From contig NZ_CP017886.1 in the NCBI RefSeq assembly GCF_001874645.1, positions 5,322,501-5,386,500 on the forward strand: a stretch of DNA of 64,000 nucleotides, written 5' to 3'. The stretch's first letter is position 1; the number at the start of each line of letters is the position of its first letter. A model generated the notes under the pieces. The model was not told the DNA's origin. It was given only the letters and a program-made list of their open reading frames with translations, and did not search any database. Positions 36,555 through 46,000 of this stretch are shown here, piece after piece. This DNA comes from Pseudomonas frederiksbergensis (GTDB taxonomy: Bacteria; Pseudomonadota; Gammaproteobacteria; Pseudomonadales; Pseudomonadaceae). The position numbers and the translations under genes are program-made.

Positions 36555-37190
36555 TCAGCAAATTTTTATCAGTCGACGAGTGATCGTTTCCAGGGATGGG
36601 AACGATAAAAAAATGCGCGGCGTTGAGGCGGGTCTCATCGCGGGCACTACCTGGCGAACCCGGCCCCGTAGGAGCTGCCGCAGGCTGCGATCTTTTGATC
36701 TTTTGATCTTTTGATCTTTTGATCTTTGCACTTCAAACCCACATCGCGTCCCACAACGGATAATCCCCAGACTCCTGACCAACCCGGCACGTAATGGGTT
36801 CATCACGATGTAACGTGCTGCATCTTTGACGTTTTCGTCGCTGCGTAATGCTCGGTCGTGATAACCGCGCTGCCAAAGGCGCTCACTGCATCTATGCATG
36901 AGATTGATCGAGCGACTGCTGCGTGATTTCACACGGCACATCAGCTCGGCCAAGCTGCCGTGCTCCAGCTGCACTAACCAATGAAAGTGATCCGGCATCA
37001 CCACCCACGCCATTGATATCACCTGATGACGCTCTTCAGCGTCTCGAAACTCATTGACCAGCAGTCGTCCTGCGCGCCAATCGGCAAAAACCGGTTGGCG
37101 CTGATGCACGACCGCAGTCAGCAAATAAATACGACCTGATTCAGAAAACCGCGCCTTGCGCAGGCGACATCCGTTGGCAGCGATAGGCAA
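36555..37190 (-). CDS. RAYT (REP-associated tyrosine transposase)
   Basis: IS200/Y1-type transposase of the REP-associated group. HxH motif PDHFHW (His68, His70), catalytic Tyr110 in WQRGYHDRAL, then ENVKDAARYIVMNPLRAGLV. The start is probably TTG 37190, with GGAGG upstream. The family usually ends soon after NPLRAGLV. Here the frame continues through residue 155 into REP sequence at 36668-36726 (QRSKDQKIKRSKDRS...) and on to 36555, adding about 57 residues. The 211-aa product may still work in processing REPs; REP units stand on both sides. Confidence 0.85.
   Translation of the reverse strand: MPIAANGCRLRKARFSESGRIYLLTAVVHQRQPVFADWRAGRLLVNEFRDAEERHQVISMAWVVMPDHFHWLVQLEHGSLAELMCRVKSRSSRSINLMHRCSERLWQRGYHDRALRSDENVKDAARYIVMNPLRAGLVRSLGIIRCGTRCGFEVQRSKDQKIKRSKDRSLRQLLRGRVRQVVPAMRPASTPRIFLSFPSLETITRRLIKIC
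36668..36726. repeat. REP with five GATCTTTT repeats
   Basis: GTAGGAGCTGCCGCAGGCTG followed by five tandem GATCTTTT-type units (the last GATCTTTG). The whole unit is within the RAYT reading frame. Family A, same as 34593-34689. Confidence 0.88.
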
Positions 37191-37286
37191 TCCTTTGCCC
37201 TCCAGAAAAATGGTTGTCTGGTCACGCTAGTTCGTTCAGCCGCTTTGGGTCATGCAAAGCATTGTCGGGATGTTTCCGAGAAGGCC

Positions 37287-37315
37287 AAAAGATCGCAGCC
37301 TGCGGCAGCTCCTAC
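37287..37315. repeat. REP unit, family A, inverted
   Basis: AAAGATCGCAGCCTGCGGCA then GCTCCTAC. It lies on the 5' side of the RAYT gene, in the opposite orientation to the REP inside its 3' end. Confidence 0.85.
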
Positions 37316-37368
37316 GGATTTGCGTATGGCTTCCGGACGATCTTGGCGGTGGATGGGGCATCGACAAG

Positions 37369-37446
37369 ATCAAGATCAAAAGATCGCAGGCTGCGCCAGC
37401 TCCTACGGCGGATGGCGTGTTCCGGAGCTGCCGAAGGCTGCGATCA
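37369..37446. repeat. REP pair, family A
   Basis: Inverted unit 37369-37406 (with GATCAAGATC tail) and forward unit 37424-37446 (GGAGCTGCCGAAGGCTGCGATC), which ends 8 bp from the DUF6124 stop. It matches the position of the pair 58478-58553 after the second DUF6124 gene. Confidence 0.85.
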
Positions 37447-37454
37447 ATGGGCGA

Positions 37455-37826
37455 TTACGCTGGTTCAGGTGGATCGAGGTGATCCAGTGCGCGATTCACT
37501 GCCAATTCGGCCAGGGAAATCATCTGTTGAATCGCCAGTGCGGTATTGCGCTTGGGGCCTTCGAGCTCAAACGCCAGATCGCTGGCCATGACATTGGCCG
37601 AGGCGAGGGTCTCGCAGGCGTGGGCCAGCAAGGTTTCAGAGTCGACGTCGGGGGCGATGACGAAAATGCGGCCGGGGCGTCGGTCGGCTAGCAATTGCTT
37701 GGTCTCGGGCAGTACCAGGTAGTGATCGAGCGCACGGTGCGCGGCGGCGTGGAGCTCTTTTGAATCGAGGGAGGCGTAGGGGGAAACGGGGTCGGTTTCA
37801 GGGGGATTGGGGGTGGCTTTGAACAT
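37455..37826 (-). CDS. DUF6124-family protein, copy 1
   Basis: 123 residues, cytosolic, helical and acidic, opening MFKATPNPPETDP. DUF6124 proteins are common and uncharacterised in Pseudomonas. It differs from copy 2 (58087-58458) at two residues (Ala4/Pro, Arg52/Cys), while more than twenty codons differ silently, so selection acts on the protein. It lies in an inverted module with its leader, a shared 63-bp block and a REP pair. No function can be assigned. Confidence 0.85.
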   Translation of the reverse strand: MFKATPNPPETDPVSPYASLDSKELHAAAHRALDHYLVLPETKQLLADRRPGRIFVIAPDVDSETLLAHACETLASANVMASDLAFELEGPKRNTALAIQQMISLAELAVNRALDHLDPPEPA

Positions 37827-38093
37827 GGTGAACCTCGCTTTGTCATTGTGAGTTACCACCGTCTGCCGCCAAGCAGATTGGGTGGCGGATTGCACAAGTT
37901 TGGCGGACCGGCTCAAAGCGCAAAAATACCGGCATCCCCGAAGGAATCCTTGAGCAACCCGCCATGACACAGGAGAGCGGGCACCCAAAAGTGCCGTCAA
38001 TCATGTTGTGGGGCGCTGTTGCGCGCATTGAATACCGGGCCGCCAAGCCCGTTCGCTGAATGGTCAGCGACACGGAAACGATAGGGGCGAGGG
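37827..38093 (-). promoter_or_regulatory. DUF6124 leader, copy 1
   Basis: Read toward the gene: hairpin TCGCTGA-CCAT-TCAGCGA (38070-38053), then TTGGCGG (38046-38040), CCGCCAA (37906-37900) and TTGGCGG (37872-37866). These sit at the same aligned positions as TTTAGTAG/CTACTAA motifs in copy 2. A conserved GCCACCC lies between the last two. It may be a structured RNA leader or a protein-binding region. Confidence 0.55.
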
Positions 38094-38191
38094 CCAAAGC
38101 GCACAAGCCGGCGGATTCTGGCGCAGGTGTAGGCCGCGACGCAAGGCGCTGTAGCCCGTGACGAAGGCCGAGTAGGCAAGCATAAACGCCC

Positions 38192-38336
38192 GTAGCAGCT
38201 GTCGAGCCCGCGAGGCTGCGTTCGGCTGCGGAGCGGTCGTAAAATCATGCAACACGTTCTTTCAGGTAAACTGCGTACGCAGGGTTTGCGAGGACTTCGT
38301 CCCCGAACGCAGCCTCGCGGGCTCGGCAGCTGCTAC
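38192..38336. repeat. REP pair, family B
   Basis: GTAGCAGCTGTCGAGCCCGC forward (38192-38224) and its inverse (38304-38336). The internal segment shares GGTCGTAAAATCA and CAACACGTTCTTTCAGG with the pair at 57586-57743. The 63-bp block 38094-38156 is identical to 57779-57841. Confidence 0.88.
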
Positions 38337-38391
38337 GGGGGCGGCTCGATAACATGCCCGCCATTGGCGGGCTTACTGTCAACCGCACTCG

Positions 38392-40239
38392 TCAAAACGC
38401 AAAACACGAACAGCCAAACGCGCCCCAGAACCCCTGGAAGTCGCTAACTGGTGCGTTCGACAACCGGGCGCGCTCATGACTGTGGGCATGCACCGCGCAG
38501 GCGCCCACGCATTGATGCATTTGGGTGGTGAGCGGCGCCAAGGGCTTCCAGTGCCCCGGCACCTTCACCACCGGTGACCAGTCGGGCATTACCGGCAAAC
38601 GTGGCGGGCCGAGTTTTTCGAATTCGAGGCTGCCATACACCACCTTGCCGCCGACCACGGTCAGCACCGATTCAATCCACTTGATCGCTTCGTCGTCGAC
38701 GCTGAAGTAGTCGGCAGACAACGCCACCAGATCGGCCAGTTGCCCGACCTTGATCTGGCCTTTCTTGCCCTGTTCGGAGGAGAACCAGGCGCTGCCGTGG
38801 GTGTAGAGTTCCAGCGCCGTGTCGCGGCTTAGACCTTGTGGGTACAACGCCAGACCGCCGACGGTGCGGCCGCTGACCAACCAGTAGAGCGAAGTCCACG
38901 GGTTGTAGCTGGAAACACGGGTCGCATCGGTGCCGGCACCGACCGGGATGCCTTCGGCGAGCATGCGCTGGATCGGTGGGGTGTGCTCGGCGGCTTTGGC
39001 CCCGTAACGGTCGACAAAGTATTCGCCCTGAAAGGCCATGCGGTCTTGAATCGCAATGCCGCCGCCCAGCGCACGAACCCGCTCGATGTTCTGCGGGGTG
39101 ATGGTTTCGGCGTGATCGAAGAACCACGGCAGACCGTCGAAAGGGATATCGCGGTTAACCTTTTCGAACACGTCGAGCATCCGCGTGATCGATTCGTTGT
39201 AGGTGGCGTGCAAGCGGAATGGCCAGCGCTGCTCCACCAGATGGCGCACCACAGGCTCCAGTTCTTGCTCCATGGTCTGCGGCAGATCCGGACGTGGTTC
39301 GAGGAAGTCTTCAAAGTCGGCCGCGGAGAACACCAGCATTTCGCCCGCGCCGTTGTGCCGCAAAAAATCGTCGCCCTGGCCGTAGCGCGAGGTGTTGGTC
39401 CAGTTCTTGAAGTCGGTCAGCTCCTCCTTGGGTTTTTGGGTGAACAGGTTGTAGGCGATGCGCACGCTCAGTTGCTGGTCCTTTGCCAACTGCTGGATGA
39501 CCTGATAGTCGTCCGGGTAATTCTGATAGCCGCCACCGGCATCGATGGCGCTGGTGACGCCGAGGCGATTGAGTTCGCGCATGAACTGTCGGGTCGAGTT
39601 GACCTGATATTCCAGCGGCAGCTTCGGCCCTTTGGCCAGCGTCGAGTACAGAATCATCGCGTTCGGACGGGCAATCAGCATGCCCGTGGGGTCGCCATTG
39701 GCATCACGCTGGATTTCGCCACCTGGCGGGTTCGGGGTATTGCGCTCGTAGCCAACCACTTTCAGCGCCGCGCGGTTGAGCAGGGCACGGTCATACAGGT
39801 GCAGGACGAACACCGGGGTGTCAGGCGCGGCTCTGTTCAACTCTTCAATCGTCGGCAGGCGTTTTTCGGCGAACTGGAACTCGGTCCAGCCACCGACCAC
39901 GCGCACCCATTGCGGTGCAGGCGTGCGATCGGCCTGGTCCTTGAGCAGGCGCAAGGCGTCGACCAATGACGGCACACCTTCCCAGCGCAGTTCGAGGTTG
40001 TAGTTCAGGCCGCCACGGATCAGGTGCAGGTGCGAGTCGTTGAGACCGGGGATTACCGTACGCTTTTGCAGGTCGATGACTTGTGTGCTGGCGCTGCGCA
40101 GGGGCATGACGTCTGCTTCATTGCCGACGGCAATAAACCGCCCATCCTTGATGGCGACTGCGCTGGCCTGGGGTTTCTCCCGGTCAACCGTGTGCAAGCG
40201 ACCGTTGAATAAAATCAGATCGGCGGGGGTGCTGGTCAT
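38392..40239 (-). CDS. Amidohydrolase (YtcJ-like)
   Basis: 615 residues from MTSTPADLILFNGRLHTVD, where GGAGAG lies about 7 nt upstream. A longer frame (to 40350) adds a weak signal-like segment without a twin-Arg or clean cleavage site. Metal-site residues are in DSHLHLIRGG (about residue 72), FRLHATYNES, FFDHAETI and VGAGTDATR. The late strand LADLVALSADYFSVD is typical of the fold. Substrate unknown; second member of this family in the window. The tail ends GCSCFAF. Confidence 0.85.
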   Translation of the reverse strand: MTSTPADLILFNGRLHTVDREKPQASAVAIKDGRFIAVGNEADVMPLRSASTQVIDLQKRTVIPGLNDSHLHLIRGGLNYNLELRWEGVPSLVDALRLLKDQADRTPAPQWVRVVGGWTEFQFAEKRLPTIEELNRAAPDTPVFVLHLYDRALLNRAALKVVGYERNTPNPPGGEIQRDANGDPTGMLIARPNAMILYSTLAKGPKLPLEYQVNSTRQFMRELNRLGVTSAIDAGGGYQNYPDDYQVIQQLAKDQQLSVRIAYNLFTQKPKEELTDFKNWTNTSRYGQGDDFLRHNGAGEMLVFSAADFEDFLEPRPDLPQTMEQELEPVVRHLVEQRWPFRLHATYNESITRMLDVFEKVNRDIPFDGLPWFFDHAETITPQNIERVRALGGGIAIQDRMAFQGEYFVDRYGAKAAEHTPPIQRMLAEGIPVGAGTDATRVSSYNPWTSLYWLVSGRTVGGLALYPQGLSRDTALELYTHGSAWFSSEQGKKGQIKVGQLADLVALSADYFSVDDEAIKWIESVLTVVGGKVVYGSLEFEKLGPPRLPVMPDWSPVVKVPGHWKPLAPLTTQMHQCVGACAVHAHSHERARLSNAPVSDFQGFWGAFGCSCFAF

Positions 40240-40480
40240 GCTGGTGCTCTCCGCAAATAGGGGACGGGTCCAGGCACCGACGGCGCCTGCCGAAAGGCCG
40301 TGCAGTAGGCGGTAGCGGTTAAAACCGTGGTGGCAGTCAGGTGGACTCATGGCGTCGTTCTCTGCAAGTGCTCGGTCGCGCGAGCAGCCGGATACGTGAG
40401 CCATACGGCCAGCAAAGAATATAGACGGCTAATTCGGGGTCGATGCGTCGGGCGGGTAAATTTTCGACCGACAGAAACGA

Positions 40481-40507
40481 CGAATCCCGCCATAAAGGCG
40501 GGATTCG
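40481..40507 (-). terminator. Probable terminator hairpin
   Basis: Perfect 11-bp stem CGAATCCCGCC/GGCGGGATTCG with a 5-nt loop, 41 bp after the SCP2 gene. The minus-strand T-run is weak (CGTTTCTG). Confidence 0.6.
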
Positions 40508-40547
40508 TGTGCAGCCAAAGGGGCTCCCAGACTCGGGAGCCGCCGTC

Positions 40548-40862
40548 TTAGCTTGGGAACAGCTCGGACAATTTCATGGCCAGCATCATGTCGCCTTCAG
40601 CGCGCAGTTTGCCGCCCATGAACGCTTGCATGCCATCGGTCGAGCCGTCGACGATGCCTTCCAGGGTTTCGCCGTCCATGACCAGAGTCACTTGAGCGTC
40701 AGGGTTTTCGCCTTCTTGCAGCTCGCAAGTGCTGTCTTTGACGATCAGCGAGAAGTTCTTGGTGTCGTCGATGCGGAAACCGAAAACCAGGTCCAGACCG
40801 GCAGCAGCGGCTGGGTTGAACTTGGCTTTCATGGCTTGTACGGCGTCAGCTACGGAGGTCAT
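40548..40862 (-). CDS. SCP2 sterol-binding-domain protein
   Basis: 104 residues with the SCP2 fold (VFGFRIDDTKNFSLIVKDSTCELQEG, then DAQVTLVMDGETLEGIVDG, and MQAFMGGKLRAEGDMMLAMKL). Such small proteins bind lipids or acyl-CoA, or are used as spacer domains; the bacterial role is unknown. It lies just 5' of the histidine phosphatase stop, same strand. Confidence 0.88.
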   Translation of the reverse strand: MTSVADAVQAMKAKFNPAAAAGLDLVFGFRIDDTKNFSLIVKDSTCELQEGENPDAQVTLVMDGETLEGIVDGSTDGMQAFMGGKLRAEGDMMLAMKLSELFPS

Positions 40863-40912
40863 GGTTCGATCCTTTTATGAAGTGTTACAGCAAGGGTCAC
40901 AGTGATCCGGAC

Positions 40913-41623
40913 TCAACGGAAAGTGATGAGTTCCGGGGCCTTCAGCAGCTGCAAATGTGCATGACTGTTGAAGGAAGCCAGCGCCACCTCGCGACCACGG
41001 AACTTCAGTTGGTTGAGCGAGGTGTTAACGATTTGCCAGTTCAGTTCAAAGGCCTGCCTGGCCGGCATTTGAGTAATCAGGTGGAGCAGGGCAGTGATGG
41101 TCCCGCCGGAAGTGAACACGGCGATTTTCTGGGTGTTGTCGGCCTGTTCGAGAATACGCTGCAAACCGGCCTGGACCCGTTCGACGAAGCCAGGCCAGCT
41201 TTCCAGACCCGGCGGGTCGTAAGTACCGGCCAGCCAGCGCTCGATGATCAAGGCAAAGATTCGCTGAAACTCGCCGCGATTCTGCGCGGCATTGCGCAGG
41301 ATGTTCAGCGCTTCAGGCTCTTCGGGTAACAGGTCTGGAAGTAGTGCACGGATCACCGCGTCGGCGTCGAACTCATTGAAGGCCGAATCGATTTCCAGAG
41401 GCGGCACCGGCAGGCCGACAGCGCCGAATTGTGCCAGGGCGCTGTTGGCGGTGTGTTGCTGGCGACGCAGGTCGCCCGACAGGCAGCGGTCGAAACTCAA
41501 CCCCAGTTCAGCCAGGTGACTGCCGAGCACTTCTGCCTGACGAATACCGGTCGGCGACAGCACGTCGTAGTCGTCTGCACCGAAAGAGGCCTGGCCATGT
41601 CGAATCAAATAGATGCTGCCCAC
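40913..41623 (-). CDS. Histidine phosphatase family protein
   Basis: 236 residues from GTG 41623 (VGSIYLIRHGQASFG). The catalytic RHG motif is near the N-terminus (LIRHGQA); the second site region is FTSGGTITALL. It hydrolyses or transfers a phosphate of unknown substrate (phosphoglycerate mutase-like fold). A longer frame from TTG 41686 adds a His-rich tail without a ribosome site, so the GTG is preferred. Confidence 0.82.
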   Translation of the reverse strand: MGSIYLIRHGQASFGADDYDVLSPTGIRQAEVLGSHLAELGLSFDRCLSGDLRRQQHTANSALAQFGAVGLPVPPLEIDSAFNEFDADAVIRALLPDLLPEEPEALNILRNAAQNRGEFQRIFALIIERWLAGTYDPPGLESWPGFVERVQAGLQRILEQADNTQKIAVFTSGGTITALLHLITQMPARQAFELNWQIVNTSLNQLKFRGREVALASFNSHAHLQLLKAPELITFR

Positions 41624-41828
41624 GTCCGTGTCATCCCGGTACGTTGAAGGTTTGGCGAGGTTATGAGGATGCCGATGAGCTGTCAATGAAAAAACATACG
41701 CTTGTTTGAAATGCTCGTTGGAGGCCCGTTACAGAAGGTTTCATGACTGGTCGCAACGCGGCCGCATGGGTATGCTGAAGGTATACGCGCCTGCGTGTTC
41801 AGCGGCGCACTGTAGTTAAGGAGTCGAT

Positions 41829-42851
41829 GTGGAGTTTCTTGCCGAGTACGCAAGTTTTCTGGCTAAAACCGTGACCCTGGTGATTGCCATTCTGGTGGTC
41901 CTGGCCAGCTTTGCGGCGCTGCGCAGCAAAGGCCGGCGCAAGTCCGCGGGCCAGTTGCAGGTCAATAAACTGAATGATTTCTACAAAGAGCTGCGTGAGC
42001 GTCTGGAGCAGACGCTGCTCGACAAGGATCAGCTCAAGGCCGTGCGCAAGTCTGAAGCCAAGGCCGAGAAAAAGCTGAAGAAAAAACCTGAAGCCAAATC
42101 TCGGGTGTTCGTGCTGGATTTCGACGGTGACATCAAGGCTTCGGCAACTGAAAGCCTGCGCCATGAAATCACCGCACTGCTGTCCCTGGCCACGCCGAAG
42201 GACGAAGTTGTACTGCGTCTGGAAAGTGGCGGTGGCATGGTCCACAGCTACGGTTTGGCATCCTCGCAATTGGCGCGCATTCGTCAGGCCGGTGTGCCAT
42301 TGACCGTGTGCATCGACAAGGTCGCGGCCAGCGGCGGTTACATGATGGCGTGTATCGGCGAGAAGATCATCAGCGCACCGTTTGCCATTCTGGGTTCGAT
42401 CGGTGTGGTGGCGCAGTTGCCTAACGTCAATCGTTTGCTGAAAAAGCACGACATCGACTTCGAAGTCCTGACGGCTGGCGAGTACAAGCGCACGCTGACG
42501 GTGTTTGGCGAAAACACCGAAAAAGGCCGGGAGAAGTTCCAGGAAGACCTGGATGTCACTCACGAACTGTTCAAAAACTTCGTCTCGCGCTACCGGCCGC
42601 AGTTGGCCATCAATGAAGTGGCCACCGGTGAAGTCTGGTTGGGCGTTGCAGCGTTGGAAAAACGGCTGGTCGATGAACTGAAAACCAGCGATGAATACCT
42701 TGCCGAGCGGGCCAAGGGCGCAGAGTTGTTTCACCTGCATTATGCCGAACGCAAGAGTCTGCAAGAACGCGTCGGTCTGGCGGCCAGCGGTTCGATTGAT
42801 CGGGTCTTGTTGGCGTGGTGGAGCCGTCTCACCCAGCAGCGCTTTTGGTAA
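41829..42851 (+). CDS. sohB: SohB inner-membrane serine protease
   Basis: 340 residues of peptidase family S49. N-terminal transmembrane helix (residues 8-27), a lysine-rich linker (EAKAEKKLKKKPE), then the protease domain with catalytic Ser in VAASGGYMMA and Lys in GEYKRTL. The active site faces the periplasm. GTG start with AGGAG 7 nt upstream. E. coli SohB is a multicopy suppressor of htrA. Stand-alone gene. Confidence 0.93.
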   Translation: MEFLAEYASFLAKTVTLVIAILVVLASFAALRSKGRRKSAGQLQVNKLNDFYKELRERLEQTLLDKDQLKAVRKSEAKAEKKLKKKPEAKSRVFVLDFDGDIKASATESLRHEITALLSLATPKDEVVLRLESGGGMVHSYGLASSQLARIRQAGVPLTVCIDKVAASGGYMMACIGEKIISAPFAILGSIGVVAQLPNVNRLLKKHDIDFEVLTAGEYKRTLTVFGENTEKGREKFQEDLDVTHELFKNFVSRYRPQLAINEVATGEVWLGVAALEKRLVDELKTSDEYLAERAKGAELFHLHYAERKSLQERVGLAASGSIDRVLLAWWSRLTQQRFW

Positions 42852-43065
42852 GGCGCACGGGCTCGCCAGTGCGGGCCCGTTATTACGGCGTCGAGTGCAA
42901 TGCTCGGCGCTGTCTGTATAGGCTCAGTCGCGGGTGTTTACCCTCTGCATGTCAGGTCTTGTGAGACAGTCGCGTTTTCCCACCGGATTGAAGATATTTC
43001 CTGCTTTTTTTGCGGCAGGCGATGCATAAGCTCTTAATTCCCAAATCAACTGCAAAGGATTGCAA

Positions 43066-46000
43066 ATGATGGCGCTAGAGAGTCAACACCACCCTGTCAC
43101 CAGCCGGTTATTTACTCAGAACAAACAGCCACTGTCGAGCCTTGCACTGGACGCTGTATTGCCCCAGACCCCGACCCAATATGCCGCGAAGCTGATCGAG
43201 GAGCGTTGGGGGGCAGCGCCATTGGCCGCTCGCCTGGTCGATCTCAATTACAGTTTCTATGGCTACCCTGCGCAACAGAACGTGCAGCAAGGCCGAGTCA
43301 GAAAGTCGCAAAGCCTGGTACAGGCCTTGCTGTCCAACTATCAGGCCGTGGGCGCGGGTCGCTTCGGGGAAACGGCATTCGGCCTGTACACGCCTCCTGT
43401 CGTGGGCCCGGAAGTCCAAATCGTCGAGATTGATCAGTCTATCAAGCCAGACGGTGGGTTCCGGGACTATGAGGGCATCTACCGTCAGACCGTTCCTCAG
43501 CTCTACGGCCCGAGCACTCAGCTAAAGCTGCAGCCGGCAGAGTTCAAGAAGTGGGTGTGGGAGCTGGAGTTCAAGGACAAATACACCGCTTATGTGCACG
43601 CTGCGTGGCCTTCCGACGAGGTCTGTCTTGCACCGCAAGGCTCTCCGCTGCGCACTTCGGTCAAGACCGCATTTGTCATGGCGGCTTATTTGCAGCGCCA
43701 GGAAAACAGCCTGACCCAGGATGGACTCAATCTGGCACTGCGGGCTGCCGGGTTCGATGCGCAGCAAACGTGGGAGCAACTGACGGTTGAGCAATTGCAG
43801 GCCTGGGCGACTATCGAGTCTTCCATAGAGGCTGCGCGTCTGGTCATTTACCGTTATGTATCGAGCGATATCTGGAGCTTTCGGGAGAAAACCAGTGAGC
43901 GGATTTTGCTTTATATCCCGAGCAACTCTTCTCCGTTTCACGAGTTTGCCGATCAAAAGGCGTTGCACAAATGGGTGGTCGATGTGGGTGGGGACGTTGC
44001 CAGGAAGGAGGCTCTGGCAGCGCATTTTTCCGAAGATGACCGGCAGGACGGCACGTTTCACGCTGGCGTGTCGACCGCGTTGGACGGCATGTCGATTTAC
44101 CCTGAACAACATCATTTGAAGAAAGGCCATGGTTTTTTCAACGATGATGGTTACTGGGATCCTGCCGATTACGTTCATTTCAAGGTCGCAACGTCTCCAA
44201 CCGATCCCTTCGCGCAGTGGGTGTTGGTGATGAAGCAAGCGACCCAGGCAAGTATTGAAACGATTCGTGACGATGCCCAGGTCAATCGGGATGATTTGAG
44301 TGCGGTGGTCGAGCCCATTGTGCAATGGATCAACAAATTTGGTCCCTTGGCGTTGTTTGTTCCCGGGGGCGAAGGTTTGTTGGCGTTGGCCGGACTGATC
44401 GATGCCGGTTATGGGTTGGCTCAGGCGGTTGATGGCAAGACCTCTGAAGAGCGCTCGGCAGGTGTCACACGCACCGTATTCGGTTTGCTCAATGCCTTGC
44501 CACTGGCCGCGGAAGGGACAGCCATCAAGGCCGAGGAACATTCCGTCGGCATCGGGTCTGAGTCCGGTCCGGCACCCGCGGTTGTGGATGAGCCCTTGTC
44601 CGGCGAGTCCTCGTTCGTGGCCGGAGAGGTTGCACCTCACGCCTCTGGCGCTGAGCGGGTACAACTGATGCGAGGTATTGGGCCGAGTGTCCAGTCATTC
44701 AGCGATGAGGTTCTGGCCCAGATCGCTCATGTCAGCCCGGTGGACGATGATGTATTACGTCTGATGCACACCGGGCAGCGGCCACCGGCTCCGGTGCTGG
44801 CGGATACCATCAGTCGTTTCACGCTCGATCAGGATCTGCAGCGAGCCATTGACGCGCTACCCGAAGGCTCGACGCAGGCCGAGCAGCTAAAGAGCACGCG
44901 AGTCGAACAGTTCAAGCAGCGCTACAACGCGCTACAGCATTCGGATAATGACTGGGTCAGGTTGTTTCAGCATCAATACCCGGGTTTGCCGAAAAGTGCA
45001 GTGGAGCAAATGCTCGACAGGTCGGGAGTGGACATTGCTGCGCCCCACACACTGGCTGACACCAAGCGAGTGCTGGGGCAGTTGAGTGGCAAGGCGCAAC
45101 AGTACGAGCAGCATGTACGCCTGTGCCGCGCCTATGAGGGGCTCTATCTGAAGTCGGTCGAAAACGCCGACAGCGATGTGCTCGTTTTGCAGACGCTGGA
45201 ACGGCTGCCGGGCTGGTCACGTGCGACTCCAGTCAAGGCGCTCTACGGGCGGGTCGGTACCGCTGACTTTGACCAAGCGCTTCTCGGGCTTGTGCCGCAA
45301 GAACAACGCGCGGCCTTCGGTTTGCGTCCAGACCATGAATGGCAGGACTTGCAGCTCAAAATTCGGGAAAACGTCCTGCCGCGCTCCGAATTGATGCTCG
45401 GGCTGCACAGGATGGACTCCGGGTTGACCTTTCAGCGTATCGGGTTGCACGGCGGTGGATTCCCGAACACCGCGCAGTCCGGTGAGCTGTCCACGGAGAT
45501 GATGAGGCTTCAGGTTAAAGAGATTTATCCTGCTTTCACGACAGAGCAAGCGGATGATTTTCTATTGAGTGTGGGCGCTCGGGCTCAGGCTGATCTTGAT
45601 CGGTTGAGGTTGCAGACCGAGCAACTACGTGTCGACATCACCGGTTGGATCGAAGACATCACCGATGATATTGAAGACATGGATATCGAGCTATTGTTGG
45701 TGGGGGATGAGGATGCGCTTGGGATGAGCGACACCGAGATCGAGGAGGAGAACGACGCGCGCATAGAGGAGTGGATGGAGATTGAACGTGATACCCGATA
45801 TGAACTGGCCGAGGAGCTGATCGCTATTTGGCAAAGACGTAGCGGGCCAGACAGCCGGGTCTATCAAAATGATCAGCTGATTGGCTTTCACCTGGACATG
45901 GACTTTGAGCAGATGCACCACCTCCCGCAGCTCAACGTCAAGTTGAACGATGTAGTGGCGCTCACCATGCCGAATTTCAAGTTAGCGCAGCGCGGCAGTC

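Noticed and set aside
36690..36726. Tandem GATCTTTT as a CRISPR array
   Set aside because: The repeat unit is 8 bp without spacers, and it is part of a REP tail.
38064..38255. Short frame reading SRARQLLRAFMLAYSAF
   Set aside because: It is REP and shared-repeat sequence translated; not a gene.
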